Assembly: GCF_040066175.1 (NCBI RefSeq)
Contig: NZ_JBEAAM010000018.1
Coordinates: 1 to 64,000 of the forward strand
Source: Solimonas sp040066175
Lineage (GTDB): Bacteria > Pseudomonadota > Gammaproteobacteria > Nevskiales > Nevskiaceae
Length of the DNA stretch: 64,000 nucleotides
Reading direction: 5' to 3'
The notes beneath the pieces were generated by a model, which ran no database searches, had not been told where the DNA came from, and saw only the letters and a program-made list of their open reading frames with translations. Positions within the stretch are counted from its first letter, which is position 1, and each line of letters begins with the position of its first letter. Shown here piece by piece: positions 17,547 to 28,093 of the stretch. The position numbers and the translations under genes were made by a program.

Positions 17547-17587
17547 AAGACCCCGCAGGCAGGACAGGCTGCGGGGTCTTTGTTTGT
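17547..17587 (+). terminator. Intrinsic terminator after the glycine-zipper gene
   Basis: AAGACCCCGCA (17547-17557) pairs with TGCGGGGTCTT (17570-17580) around a 12-nt loop, followed by TGTTTGT. It starts 18 nt after the stop codon and separates this gene from purD. Confidence 0.85.
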
Positions 17588-17636
17588 CCGTAAAATACCG
17601 GCCCTTTCCGGTTCGGGCGATGTCATGGCGCAGGCA

Positions 17637-18917
17637 ATGAAGGTTCTGGTGATCGGCTCCGGCGGTCGCGAGCACGCGCTGGCGTGGAAGCTGGCGCAGT
17701 CGCCGCGCGTGGCCGAGGTGCTGGTCGCGCCGGGCAATGCCGGCACCGCGCGCGAGGCACGCTGCCGCAATGCCGCCGTCGCCGCCGAGGACATCGCCGG
17801 ACTGGTGGCCCTGGCGCAGCGCGAGCGCATCGATTTCACGGTCGTCGGTCCGGAAGCGCCGCTGTCGCTGGGCGTGGTCGATGCCTTCCAGGCCGCCGGC
17901 CTGCGCATCTTCGGACCGCGTCGCAACGCCGCGCAGCTCGAAGCCTCCAAGGCTTTCACCAAGGACTTCCTCGCGCGGCATCGCATCCCGACAGCGCAGT
18001 ACCGTGTGTTCACCGAAACCGCACCGGCGCAGGCCTACATTGCCGAGCGCGGCGCACCGATCGTCGTCAAGGCCGATGGCCTGGCCGCGGGCAAGGGCGT
18101 CGTCGTCGCGCAGAGCGTCGAGGAAGCGCAGAGCGCCGTGGGCGACATGCTCGGCGGCACGCTGCTCGGTCAGGCCGGTGCGCGTGTGGTCGTCGAGGAT
18201 TTCCTCGACGGCGAGGAGGCCAGCTTCATCGTCGTCGCCGCCGGCACGCAGTACGTGGTGATGGCGACCAGCCAGGATCACAAGCGCATCGGCGACGGCG
18301 ACACCGGCCCGAACACCGGCGGCATGGGCGCGTACTCGCCGGCGCCGGTGGTGACCGCGGACGTGCACGCCCGCGCCTGCCGCGAGGTGATCGAACCGAC
18401 GCTCGCCGGCATGGCGGCGGAAGGCGCACCCTTCACCGGCTTCCTCTACGCCGGCCTGATGATCGACAGGAACGGCGCGCCGCGCGTGCTCGAATTCAAC
18501 GTGCGCATGGGCGATCCGGAAACACAGCCGATCCTGATGCGCCTGGACTCCGACCTGCTCGACCTGCTCGAAGCGGCGGTCGATGGCCGCCTTGACCGCG
18601 TCACGCCGCAGTGGTCGCCGCAGCCGGCGCTGGGCGTGGTGATGGCCGCGGCCGGCTATCCGGGCGCGCCCGCCAAGGGGGATGCGATCGACGGCCTCGA
18701 CGCCGATCTGGGCGTGGCCAAGGTCTTCCACGCCGGCACCGCCGAACGGAACGGCCGCATCGTCACCAGCGGCGGCCGCGTGCTGTGCGTCGTCGCCCGC
18801 GGCGACAGCGTGCGCGCGGCGCAACAGGCGGCCTATGCGGCCGTGGCGAAAATCCGCTGGAACGGCGTGCAGTACCGCAGCGACATCGGCTGGCGCGCGA
18901 TCGCACGCGAAGGCTGA
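17637..18917 (+). CDS. purD: Phosphoribosylamine--glycine ligase
   Basis: Second step of de novo purine synthesis: ATP-dependent joining of phosphoribosylamine and glycine. From ATG 17637 (MKVLVIGSGG) it is 426 residues, the normal length; an in-frame ATG at 17625 (MAQAMKV) would add four residues. N-domain signature GSGGREHALAWKL, VVGPEAPLSLGVVDAF, ATP-grasp motifs VVKADGLAAGKGV and EFNVRMGDPETQ are intact. TAAAAT at 17591 could be its -10, although no -35 is evident. It stands alone, without purH next to it, and ends at a strong bidirectional terminator shared with rho. Confidence 0.97.
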   Translation: MKVLVIGSGGREHALAWKLAQSPRVAEVLVAPGNAGTAREARCRNAAVAAEDIAGLVALAQRERIDFTVVGPEAPLSLGVVDAFQAAGLRIFGPRRNAAQLEASKAFTKDFLARHRIPTAQYRVFTETAPAQAYIAERGAPIVVKADGLAAGKGVVVAQSVEEAQSAVGDMLGGTLLGQAGARVVVEDFLDGEEASFIVVAAGTQYVVMATSQDHKRIGDGDTGPNTGGMGAYSPAPVVTADVHARACREVIEPTLAGMAAEGAPFTGFLYAGLMIDRNGAPRVLEFNVRMGDPETQPILMRLDSDLLDLLEAAVDGRLDRVTPQWSPQPALGVVMAAAGYPGAPAKGDAIDGLDADLGVAKVFHAGTAERNGRIVTSGGRVLCVVARGDSVRAAQQAAYAAVAKIRWNGVQYRSDIGWRAIAREG

Positions 18918-18929
18918 ACCGGTCCCGAA

Positions 18930-18960
18930 ACGAAAAAGGCGCCATCGGCGCCTTTTTCGT
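18930..18960. terminator. Bidirectional intrinsic terminator between purD and rho
   Basis: ACGAAAAAGGCGCC (18930-18943), a 3-nt loop, and its exact complement ending TTTTTCGT (18947-18960). The stem has a GC core with A-tract and T-tract, so it works on both strands for the convergent purD and rho genes. Confidence 0.92.
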
Positions 18961-18978
18961 TTACAGCAGCGTGGAGCA

Positions 18979-20499
<1,521 letters not shown>

Positions 20500-20514
20500 G
20501 ATGTCTTTTGGGAT

Positions 20515-20856
20515 TTAAGCGATGTTGAGATGGGGGGCGACGAAGGCGGCGAGCTGCGCCTTCGCAACGGCGCCGACCTGCGTCGCCGCCGGTGCACCGT
20601 TCTTGAACAGGATCAGGGTCGGGATGCCGCGGATGCCCAGCGCCGCCGGGGTCTGCGGGTTTTCATCGACGTTGAGCTTGACGACCTTGAGCTTGCCGAC
20701 ATTCTCCGCGGCGATCTGATCGAGGATCGGCGCGATCATCCGGCACGGACCGCACCATTCGGCCCAGAAGTCCACCAGCACGGGTTGCGACTGGCTGGCC
20801 TGCTTGACGTCCTGCTCGAAGCTGGCATCGGTGACGGCGGAGATGTGTTCGCTCAT
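20515..20856 (-). CDS. trxA: Thioredoxin
   Basis: 113-residue cytoplasmic disulfide reductase with the canonical active site FWAEWCGPCRMIAP, the conserved buried residues, and the cis-Pro segment GIRGIPTLILFKNG. The start at ATG 20856 (MSEHISAVTDASFEQ) follows GAGG 9 nt upstream; a longer reading to 20928 has no family similarity. It lies upstream of rho and divergent from rhlB across a 243-bp intergenic region. That rhlB/trxA-rho order is conserved in Gammaproteobacteria. Confidence 0.97.
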   Translation of the reverse strand: MSEHISAVTDASFEQDVKQASQSQPVLVDFWAEWCGPCRMIAPILDQIAAENVGKLKVVKLNVDENPQTPAALGIRGIPTLILFKNGAPAATQVGAVAKAQLAAFVAPHLNIA

Positions 20857-21099
20857 GGAATGACCTCGAAGTGACGTGGGATCGCGGCCCGAGGGCCGCC
20901 CGAACCGCCGCAGGGGTCCGCGGGACATAGCGGACCGCGCAAAAAAGCCGACGGAACGTTATGATTTCGGATCGGGGAATGACTGGGCCGGGACAGCGGC
21001 GTTGAGTCGTTAATTCGCCGCACAGCCGTAAGTCAGGCCTATTTGAGCCGATCCTTCCGCTCCTTGCAAGAGCAGCGGTCCCCCGGAACACAGCCATTC

Positions 21100-22386
21100 A
21101 TGCGACCCAGCCATCTGACAGACACACGCTTCGCCGACCTCGGCCTCCACCCGACCCTGCTACAGGGGCTGGACCGGCTCGGCTACACGCACTGCACGCC
21201 GATTCAGGCCGCAACCCTGCCGCGCGCACTGCGCGGCGAGGATCTCGCCGGCCAGGCCCAGACCGGCACCGGCAAGTCCGCGGCCTTCCTGCTGGCGACG
21301 ATGCATCACCTGCTGACGAATCCGCGCAAGCCGGGGGACGACGCCAAGCAGCCGCGCGCGATCATGCTCGCGCCGACGCGCGAACTGGCGGTGCAGATCC
21401 ACAAGGATGCCGAGGCGCTCGGCGCGCACACCGGCCTGCGCCTGGTGGTCTGCTACGGCGGCGCCGGCTACGAGATCCAGCGCGCCAACATCGAGGCCGG
21501 CGTCGATATCCTGATCGGCACGCCGGGCCGCCTGATCGACTATCTGAAACAGGGCACCTATCACCTCAAGCAGATCGAGGTGCTGGTGCTCGACGAGGCC
21601 GATCGCATGTTCGACCTCGGCTTCATCGCCGACATCCGCTACCTGATCCGCAAGATGCCGGAAGCCGCCAAGCGCAAGAACTACCTGTTCTCGGCGACGC
21701 TGTCGCACCGCGTGCTCGAACTCGCCTACGAGCACATGAACAATCCGCAGAAGATCGAGATCGAGCCCGAGCAGGTCACCGCGGACAAGGTGCGCCAGGC
21801 AATGATCCACGTCGCCAACGACGAGAAGATGCCGCTGCTGGTCGGCCTGCTGCGCGGCAAGAAGCCCGAACGCACGCTGGTGTTCATCAACACCAAGCGC
21901 GAGGCCGAGGACGTCGAGCGCGGCCTGCAGGCCAACGGCTACAACGCGCGCGTGCTGTCCGGCGACGTTTCGCAGGGCACGCGCCTGCGCCTGCTCGAGG
22001 AATTCAAGGACGGCAAGCTGCCGGTGCTGGTCGCCACCGACGTCGCCGCGCGCGGCCTGCACATCCCCGGCGTGGACATGGTCATCAACTACGACCTGCC
22101 GCAGGACCCGGAAGACTATGTCCACCGCATCGGCCGCACCGCGCGCGCCGGCGCCAGCGGCGATGCGATCTCCATGTGCTGCGAGACCTGGGTCTATTCG
22201 CTGCCCGAGATCGAGAAGTACATCGGCGCCAAGATCCCGATGCTCGAAGGCGGCCACGACCTGATCGCGGCCGACTACATCGCCGTGGAGCGCGCGCGTC
22301 ACCGCCACCATGGCGGACCGGGCCGTGGCGGGCCGCGTCGCGGCGGCGGACGCCCGGGCGGCGGTCGCCCGCGCGGGCGACGCTAG
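21100..22386 (+). CDS. rhlB: DEAD-box RNA helicase RhlB
   Basis: RNA helicase that in enterobacteria joins the RNA degradosome through RNase E. From ATG 21100 it has 428 residues. Motifs: Q motif (CTPIQAATLP), I (AQTGTGKS), Ia (APTRELA), II (LDEADRMFDLGF), III (FSATL) and VI (HRIGRTARAG). The C-terminus is a short basic tail of Arg-Gly repeats (GGPGRGGPRRGGG), probably an RNA- or RNase E-contact region. RhlB is preferred over other DEAD proteins because of its position next to trxA-rho and its N-terminal LTDTRFADLGLHPTLLQGL. Its stop overlaps the convergent yrfG stop by 4 bp. Confidence 0.95.
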   Translation: MRPSHLTDTRFADLGLHPTLLQGLDRLGYTHCTPIQAATLPRALRGEDLAGQAQTGTGKSAAFLLATMHHLLTNPRKPGDDAKQPRAIMLAPTRELAVQIHKDAEALGAHTGLRLVVCYGGAGYEIQRANIEAGVDILIGTPGRLIDYLKQGTYHLKQIEVLVLDEADRMFDLGFIADIRYLIRKMPEAAKRKNYLFSATLSHRVLELAYEHMNNPQKIEIEPEQVTADKVRQAMIHVANDEKMPLLVGLLRGKKPERTLVFINTKREAEDVERGLQANGYNARVLSGDVSQGTRLRLLEEFKDGKLPVLVATDVAARGLHIPGVDMVINYDLPQDPEDYVHRIGRTARAGASGDAISMCCETWVYSLPEIEKYIGAKIPMLEGGHDLIAADYIAVERARHRHHGGPGRGGPRRGGGRPGGGRPRGRR

Positions 22387-23057
22387 GGTCGGTTCAGATC
22401 CGCCAGCGTTCGCACCGACGGCATCGCTGCGATCGGGCGTTCCGGCAGCTGGCTGTCGGGCTTGCGGATGCCGATGACCTGGCGAATGTGAAACGCCTGC
22501 GCCGACGACAGCACCGGCATGCTGTCGTCGACGAACAGCGTCCGTGAAGGCTCGAAGGGATGCGCGGCCCGCGCCGCCTCCCAGAAGCGCAGGTCTTCCT
22601 TGGGATGACCGAACTCGTGCGAGCAGATCACGCGGTCGAAGTAGCGATGAAAGCCGGTGTAGTCGAGCTTCAGACGCCAGCTCACAGGATGCGCGTTGGT
22701 GGCGATCCACAGATGCCGCCCCGACGCGCGCACTGCGCGCAGGAAATCCTCGGCGCCGGCGACCGGTCCGATGCGGTGGCGGATCTCGTGCTTGAGCGCG
22801 GCCATGTCCAGGCCGGTCGCCTCGCTCCAGTAATCGGTGCAGTACCAGGGCAGCGTGTGCTGCACGGCCTCGAACATCGGCCGCAGCACCTCGTGCGCGC
22901 GCACCAGCGACATCTGGTGCTTCTCGGCATAGCGCTGCGGCACCAGCTCGCGCCAGAAGTAGTTGTCGAAGGACAGGTCGAGAATGGTGCCGTCCATGTC
23001 GAGGAGGACCCACTCGACCGCGGCCCAGTCCACCCGCGCACTCACGCCGGTATTCAT
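22383..23057 (-). CDS. yrfG: GMP/IMP nucleotidase YrfG-like (HAD superfamily)
   Basis: HAD-type phosphatase, 224 residues from ATG 23057. Motif I is LLDMDGTILDLSFDNYFW with nucleophile Asp; motif II is WIATNAH; motif III/IV are GHPKEDLRFW and LFVDDSMPVLSSA. The DLxFDNxFW signature after motif I and the helical cap match YrfG, which dephosphorylates GMP and IMP in E. coli. It is divergent from cysQ, as in many Gammaproteobacteria (where nudE is often in between, but not here). The ATG is 9 nt after a symmetrical -10 region shared with cysQ. Confidence 0.9.
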   Translation of the reverse strand: MNTGVSARVDWAAVEWVLLDMDGTILDLSFDNYFWRELVPQRYAEKHQMSLVRAHEVLRPMFEAVQHTLPWYCTDYWSEATGLDMAALKHEIRHRIGPVAGAEDFLRAVRASGRHLWIATNAHPVSWRLKLDYTGFHRYFDRVICSHEFGHPKEDLRFWEAARAAHPFEPSRTLFVDDSMPVLSSAQAFHIRQVIGIRKPDSQLPERPIAAMPSVRTLADLNRP

Positions 23058-23060
23058 AAG

Positions 23061-23077
23061 GCCCGTATGATACGGGC
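23061..23077. promoter_or_regulatory. Symmetrical -10 region shared by divergent yrfG and cysQ
   Basis: GCCCGTAT-G-ATACGGGC is a perfect 8-bp inverted repeat around one base. On the plus strand it contains TATGAT (23066-23071, toward cysQ); on the minus strand it contains TATCAT (23072-23067, toward yrfG). The two -10 hexamers overlap almost completely. Neither side has a good -35. It may also be a dimeric repressor site. Confidence 0.5.
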
Positions 23078-23107
23078 CCCGCACATCGCTCCACCGGGAA
23101 TCGTTTC

Positions 23108-23914
<807 letters not shown>

Positions 23915-23915
23915 G

Positions 23916-24464
23916 TTGAGCGCCCGCGACGGCTATCGCGAGCGGGTCGCCGCGGCGCTGGCCGCGCTGGGCGTTCCCGCGGAACTGCCGGAGCAACGCC
24001 ACCTGACCCTGTTCCGCGAGGCGCAGCGCCTGGCCCCGGTCGGCCTGGGCACTGATGGCCGCGACAAGCTGCTGACGCCGTCCGCCGCCCGCGCCTGGCT
24101 GGCGATGCAACGCCACGCCTCAAGCGAAGGTGTGGATCTGCGCCTGGTATCGGCATTCCGCAGCGTCGATTTCCAGACTTCGCTGATCCGCGCCAGGCTC
24201 GACCGGGGCGATGCGCTCGACACGATCCTGCGCGTCAATGCCCCGCCGGGCTACAGCGAACATCACACCGGGCGCGCCGTGGATGTCGGCACCGCGGGGT
24301 GTGCGGCGCTCGACGAAGCCTTCGAAGGCACGGACGCGTTCCGCTGGCTGCAGGCCAACGCAGGGCAATTCGGCTTCCGCATGTCCTATCCGCGCGGCAA
24401 CCGTCAGGGCTATCTCTACGAGCCCTGGCACTGGTGCTACGCCGGGGCGCCTTCTAGACCGTGA
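23916..24464 (+). CDS. VanY/DdcB-type peptidase, apparently without signal peptide
   Basis: 182-residue member of the M15B (D-alanyl-D-alanine carboxypeptidase/VanY) family. Metal and active-site motifs: SAFRSVDFQTSLI, YSEHHTGRAVDVG (SxHxxGxAxD) and EPWHWCY (ExWHxxY). The start is TTG at 23916, one base after the cysQ stop, and the N-terminus (SARDGYRERVAAALAALG) shows no signal peptide, which is unusual because such enzymes normally act on periplasmic peptidoglycan. Either it is exported another way, it acts on recycled muropeptides in the cytoplasm, or it is part of a larger ancestral gene. The 3' end overlaps convergent mtnC by 11 bp. Confidence 0.88.
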   Translation: MSARDGYRERVAAALAALGVPAELPEQRHLTLFREAQRLAPVGLGTDGRDKLLTPSAARAWLAMQRHASSEGVDLRLVSAFRSVDFQTSLIRARLDRGDALDTILRVNAPPGYSEHHTGRAVDVGTAGCAALDEAFEGTDAFRWLQANAGQFGFRMSYPRGNRQGYLYEPWHWCYAGAPSRP

Positions 24465-25128
24465 CGTCCGCGAAGCTCCGCGCCTGGCGGTGCGTGGGCG
24501 AAGGCACGGCCTTGTCGTCGCGCAGCAGCTGCCAGGTCTGCAGGCCGGCGGCGCGCGCGGCGTCGAGCTCTTCGCCGACGTCGGACAGGAACAGCACCTC
24601 GTCACCCGAGCGCTGCAGTTCGGCGAGGATGCGTGCGTAGGACGCGGCCTCGCGCTTGCCGCCGATGTTGGTGTCGAAGTAGCCGGAAAACAGGGGCGTG
24701 AGGTCGCCGTAGTCGGTATGGCCGAAGATCAGCTTCTGTGCCTCGACCGAACCGGAGGAATAGACATACAGCGCCTTGCCGGCCGCATGCCAGCGGCGCA
24801 GATACACGGGCGTGTCGGCGTAGACGTGACCCTTGAGTTCGCCGGCTTCGTAGCCGGTCTTCCAGATCATGCCCTGCAGCGCCTTGAGCGGCGTGAGCTT
24901 GCGGTCCTCGGCGATCCAGCGCTCGAGCGCATCCGCCGCCTCGTCCAGCGACAGATCGCGTCCCTCGATGCGCTCGACGTCGGCCAGCAGATGCTGGACC
25001 GCATCGTTGCCCGCCTGTTCACGAAGGAATCCGCGCAGATGCTTCTTCGCGTAGGGGAACAACGTCTGGTGGACGAAGTCGATCGAGGAGGTAGTACCCT
25101 CAATGTCAGTGACAATCGCCCGGATCAC
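24454..25128 (-). CDS. mtnC: Enolase-phosphatase E1 (acireductone synthase)
   Basis: HAD-family bifunctional enzyme of the methionine salvage pathway: enolises and dephosphorylates 2,3-diketo-5-methylthiopentyl-1-phosphate to acireductone. I use GTG 25128 (VIRAIVTDIEGTTSS), giving 224 residues, the normal length; GTG overlaps the mtnD stop (GTGA). Motifs: VTDIEGTTSSIDFVHQTLFPYA (nucleophile Asp), LYVYSSGSVEAQKLIFGHT, and LFLSDVGEELDAARAAGL. It is the third and last gene of mtnB-mtnD-mtnC. Confidence 0.96.
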   Translation of the reverse strand: MIRAIVTDIEGTTSSIDFVHQTLFPYAKKHLRGFLREQAGNDAVQHLLADVERIEGRDLSLDEAADALERWIAEDRKLTPLKALQGMIWKTGYEAGELKGHVYADTPVYLRRWHAAGKALYVYSSGSVEAQKLIFGHTDYGDLTPLFSGYFDTNIGGKREAASYARILAELQRSGDEVLFLSDVGEELDAARAAGLQTWQLLRDDKAVPSPTHRQARSFADVTV

Positions 25129-25676
25129 GCCGCGCTCTCGTACTTCGGAAATCTTTCGGCGATCGTGTCGCCGGTGAAGTGGCCGACCCAGCCTTCCGGG
25201 ATGCGGAAGAAACGGATTGCCTTGAAGTTCGGCCGCGGACCCATGTCGAACCAGTGCGTGGTGTTGGCCGGCAGGTTGATCAGGTCGCCGCGCGTGCACT
25301 CGGTCATGTACACCTTGCCGCCAGCGCGGATGTAGAACATGCCCGCACCATCGACGAAGAAGCGCGTCTCGAAATCGGCGTGCGTGTGCTCGGCGAGAAA
25401 CTTGCCGCGCGCCGCTTCGGCCTGCGGATGATCCGGGTGCATGCTGACGACATCGACCGACTGGAAGCCGTACTTCGCATTCAGTTTGTCGATCGAGTCC
25501 TTGTAGGCCGCCATCACTTCCTCCGGCGAAGCCGTCGGTGACAGCGGCTGCGCCGCCTCCCAGCGCTCGAACTCGACGCCCACCGCGGCCAGGCGGTCGC
25601 GGATCGCCTCGAAACCGGTGAGCTTTTCCAGCGGGCGCGTGCCGTCCTGCTCCGCGTACACCGTCAGTGTGGTCAT
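25125..25676 (-). CDS. mtnD: Acireductone dioxygenase
   Basis: Cupin dioxygenase converting acireductone to 2-keto-4-methylthiobutyrate and formate (Fe form) or an off-pathway product (Ni form). 183 residues. Metal ligands are visible in EHTHADFETRFF (His, His, Glu) and in NTTHWFDMG (His). KYGFQSVDVVSMHPDHPQ is typical. AAGGAG stands at the right spacing before ATG 25676. Coupled to mtnC by a 4-bp overlap and 12 bp after mtnB. Confidence 0.96.
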   Translation of the reverse strand: MTTLTVYAEQDGTRPLEKLTGFEAIRDRLAAVGVEFERWEAAQPLSPTASPEEVMAAYKDSIDKLNAKYGFQSVDVVSMHPDHPQAEAARGKFLAEHTHADFETRFFVDGAGMFYIRAGGKVYMTECTRGDLINLPANTTHWFDMGPRPNFKAIRFFRIPEGWVGHFTGDTIAERFPKYESAA

Positions 25677-25688
25677 GTCTGCATCTCC

Positions 25689-26291
25689 TTACGACGACTT
25701 CGAGTGCAGTTCGCACTCGAACATGAATTCCAGGGCCTCGACGCGCCAGCGCGCCTGCGCGACGTTCTCGCCCCAGGCGTACAAGCCGTGACCGGCGATC
25801 AGATAGGCCGGCGTCTGCGGATGCCGGCGCAGGTGCCCATCCACCGTCGCGGCCAGCCGCGCGATGTCCTGGTCGTTCTCGAATACCGGAACGTCCACCT
25901 TCGCATCGTGCGTCGTGATGCCGGGCAGCAGCTTGAGCAGCTCATAGCCGGCCAGATGAACGCTGTTCAATCGCCGCGACAACACCGTGTTGGCGATCGA
26001 GTGCGTATGCAGCACCGCGCCGATGTCGGCACCGTAGCGGTAGAGCTGACAGTGCAGCAGGGTCTCGTAGGATGCCTTGCGCGTATTGTCGATCGGACGA
26101 CCTTCGAGGTCGGCGACGAGGAAATCGGCGTCGGTCAGCTCGCCCTTGTGGCAACCGGACGCGGTGATCAGCATCGAGTCGGCGCCGCGCCGCGCCGAAA
26201 AATTGCCGCCGGTCGCGGGCACCCAGCCGCGCCGGTGGAACAGGCGGCCGGCATCGATCAACTGCTGGGCAAACGTGGCGTCGCGGCTCAT
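25689..26291 (-). CDS. mtnB: Methylthioribulose-1-phosphate dehydratase
   Basis: Class II aldolase-fold Zn enzyme that dehydrates methylthioribulose-1-phosphate in methionine salvage. 200 residues from ATG 26291 (MSRDATFAQQL). Motifs: GWVPATGGNFSAR (substrate phosphate loop), ITASGCHKGELTDADF, VLHTHSIANTVLS (Zn His pair) and LIAGHGLYAWG (third His). First gene of the mtnB-mtnD-mtnC operon; TACAGT 18-24 bp upstream may be its -10. The kinase/isomerase steps (mtnK or mtnA) are not in the window. Confidence 0.95.
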   Translation of the reverse strand: MSRDATFAQQLIDAGRLFHRRGWVPATGGNFSARRGADSMLITASGCHKGELTDADFLVADLEGRPIDNTRKASYETLLHCQLYRYGADIGAVLHTHSIANTVLSRRLNSVHLAGYELLKLLPGITTHDAKVDVPVFENDQDIARLAATVDGHLRRHPQTPAYLIAGHGLYAWGENVAQARWRVEALEFMFECELHSKSS

Positions 26292-26332
26292 CGGGACGAC
26301 TCGAACGGGGGCGGCACTGTAGCAGCGTCCGC

Positions 26333-27787
26333 TCACACGAGAAATACGGCTGCCAGCCCGAGGAAGATGAAGAAGCCCATGCTGTCGGTGGTCGCGGTCA
26401 GGATGATGCTCGACCCCATCGCCGGATCGCGGCCGAAGCGGTCGAGCGCGACCGGTGCGACCACGCCGACCAGCGCGGCGACGAGCAGGTTGAGCAGCAG
26501 CGCCGCCGCGATCACGGCCGACAGGGCGATATCGTGATACAGCAGCAGCGTGACCAGCCCCAGCGCGAGCCCCCAGGCGGCACCGTTGATCACGTTGATC
26601 TTGAGTTCGCGCATCAGGATGCGCCCGAGCTGCGCCGGGCCGAGCTGCTTGAGCGCCAACCCGCGGATCACCAGCGCCACGGTCTGGTTGCCGGTATTGC
26701 CGCCGATGCTGGCGACGATCGGCATCAGCGTCGCCAGTGCCACCAGCCCGGCGATCGTCTGCTCGAACAGGCCGATCACGCGCGAGGCCACGAACGCCGT
26801 GGTCAGGTTGATCGCCAGCCACATCCAGCGGCGCCGCGCGCTGGGCACCACCGGCGCGAACAGGTCCTCGTCCTCCTCGGACAGGCCGACCTGACGCAAC
26901 GACTCGGCCTGGGCGCGTTCGTTGATCTCATCGACGACCGCATCGACGGTCAGCCGTCCCACGACCTGCCGGTGCAGGTTGACCACCGGCGCCGAGATCA
27001 GATCGTACTTCTCGAACGCATCGACGGCGTCGCGCGCGGCGTCGTCGGTATAGAAGAAGACCGGGTCGGCGGACATCACCGCGGCCACGCGCTGCTCCGG
27101 CTCTTCGAGCAGCAGCCGCGACATCGGCAGCAGTCCGAGCAGGGTGTTGTTGCGATCGACGACGAAGATCTGGTTGGTGTGCGGCGGCAACTGCTTGCGT
27201 CGGCGCAGCAGGCGCAGGACCGCTTCGAGCGAGGCGTCGTTGCGGACCGCAACGAAGTCCAGGTCCATCATCGCGCCGACACTGCCTTCGGGGAACGACA
27301 GTACCGAGCGCACCTCGTCCTGGTCATCGCGGTCCAGGCGTTCGACGACGGCCTGCCGCAGCTCTTCCGGCAGGCTGCCGACCAGGTCGGCGATGTCGTC
27401 CGAATCCAGCGTGCGGACCACCGCCGAGATCTCGTCCGGCCCCATGCCCAGCACGACCGACCGGCGCACGGTATCGGAGGCCTCCAGCAGCACCGCGCCG
27501 CGCCGCTCCGGGCGCACCAGCCCCCAGGCTGCCGCACGCGCATCGGGCGGCAGGCTTTCCAGCACGAACGCGATGTCAGCGGGGTGGAAATGCGCGAGCC
27601 GCTGCTCCAGCGCCGCACGATGCTGACGCTCGACCAGCTGTGCGACCACGTCCTGCTTGCGGTTCTCGGAGCGCGACACCAGTTCCCGCTCGACCGCCTG
27701 GCGTGACAGCAGCTCGATCACCTGTGCACGGGCGTGCTCCAGGTGGCGGTGATGCGGTCGGGCTTCGGCGGCTTCGGTCATCGGCAC
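26333..27787 (-). CDS. mgtE: Magnesium transporter MgtE
   Basis: Homodimeric Mg2+ channel of the inner membrane. 484 residues: N-terminal superhelical domain (HFHPADIAFVLESLPPDARAA, LDSDDIADLVGSLPEELRQ), two CBS domains (about residues 150-285) that sense Mg2+, a connecting helix, and five C-terminal membrane segments including the pore-lining MPIVASIGGNTGNQTVALVIRGLAL. The start is either GTG 27787 or ATG 27781 (MTEAAEA). TAACAT lies 5 nt before the GTG, so the message may be leaderless or nearly so. No M-box riboswitch is seen in the short upstream region. Confidence 0.96.
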   Translation of the reverse strand: MPMTEAAEARPHHRHLEHARAQVIELLSRQAVERELVSRSENRKQDVVAQLVERQHRAALEQRLAHFHPADIAFVLESLPPDARAAAWGLVRPERRGAVLLEASDTVRRSVVLGMGPDEISAVVRTLDSDDIADLVGSLPEELRQAVVERLDRDDQDEVRSVLSFPEGSVGAMMDLDFVAVRNDASLEAVLRLLRRRKQLPPHTNQIFVVDRNNTLLGLLPMSRLLLEEPEQRVAAVMSADPVFFYTDDAARDAVDAFEKYDLISAPVVNLHRQVVGRLTVDAVVDEINERAQAESLRQVGLSEEDEDLFAPVVPSARRRWMWLAINLTTAFVASRVIGLFEQTIAGLVALATLMPIVASIGGNTGNQTVALVIRGLALKQLGPAQLGRILMRELKINVINGAAWGLALGLVTLLLYHDIALSAVIAAALLLNLLVAALVGVVAPVALDRFGRDPAMGSSIILTATTDSMGFFIFLGLAAVFLV

Positions 27788-27819
27788 GGACTATGTTACG
27801 CCCGGCGTGTGACGCCGCC

Positions 27820-27849
27820 GCAAATACGAAGGGCCGCTGGCGCGGCCCT
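27820..27849 (-). terminator. Intrinsic terminator after rpmG
   Basis: Minus strand: AGGGCCGC, loop GCCA, GCGGCCCT (27849-27830), then TCGTATTTG. It lies about 55 nt beyond the rpmG stop and ahead of mgtE, closing the rpmB-rpmG transcript. The T-run is imperfect. Confidence 0.65.
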
Positions 27850-27877
27850 CTGGATCCCCGCCTGCGCGGGAATGACG
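27850..27877. repeat. REP-like palindromic element
   Basis: CTGGATCCCCGCC...GCGGGAATGACG with a CCCGC-CTGC-GCGGG stem at 27857-27870. Elements of the type tGGAT-CCCGC-n4-GCGGG-AATGACG are scattered in intergenic regions of many proteobacterial genomes. Only one copy is seen in this window. Confidence 0.5.
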
Positions 27878-27902
27878 CGTCGCGGCCGTCAGCCGCGGCG
27901 GG

Positions 27903-28073
27903 TCACTTGATCTTGGCTTCCTTGAATGCGACGTGCTTGCGCACGACCGGATCGTACTTCTTCATCTCGAACTTGTCCGGCGTGTTCTTGCGGTTCTTCG
28001 TCGTGGTGTAGAAGTAGCCCGTGTCGGCGGTGGATACCAGGCGGATCTTCTCGACGTCCTTCTTCTTGGCCAT
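27903..28073 (-). CDS. rpmG: 50S ribosomal protein L33
   Basis: 56-residue basic ribosomal protein beginning MAKKKDVEKIRLVSTADTG, with FYTTTKNRKNTPDKFEMKKYDP and ending EAKIK, the standard L33 pattern. It lacks the zinc-binding Cys pairs found in some L33 paralogues (C- type). Its start is 20 bp downstream of rpmB, the usual order. Too short to have been obvious as a long open frame, but the sequence match is unmistakable. Confidence 0.97.
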   Translation of the reverse strand: MAKKKDVEKIRLVSTADTGYFYTTTKNRKNTPDKFEMKKYDPVVRKHVAFKEAKIK

Positions 28074-28093
28074 GTCGGTTTACTCCTGCTTTC

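Noticed and set aside
27788..27902. Mg-sensing M-box riboswitch for mgtE
   Set aside because: The upstream region is about 115 bp and is fully explained by the rpmG terminator and a REP-like repeat. There is no room for an M-box of the usual size.
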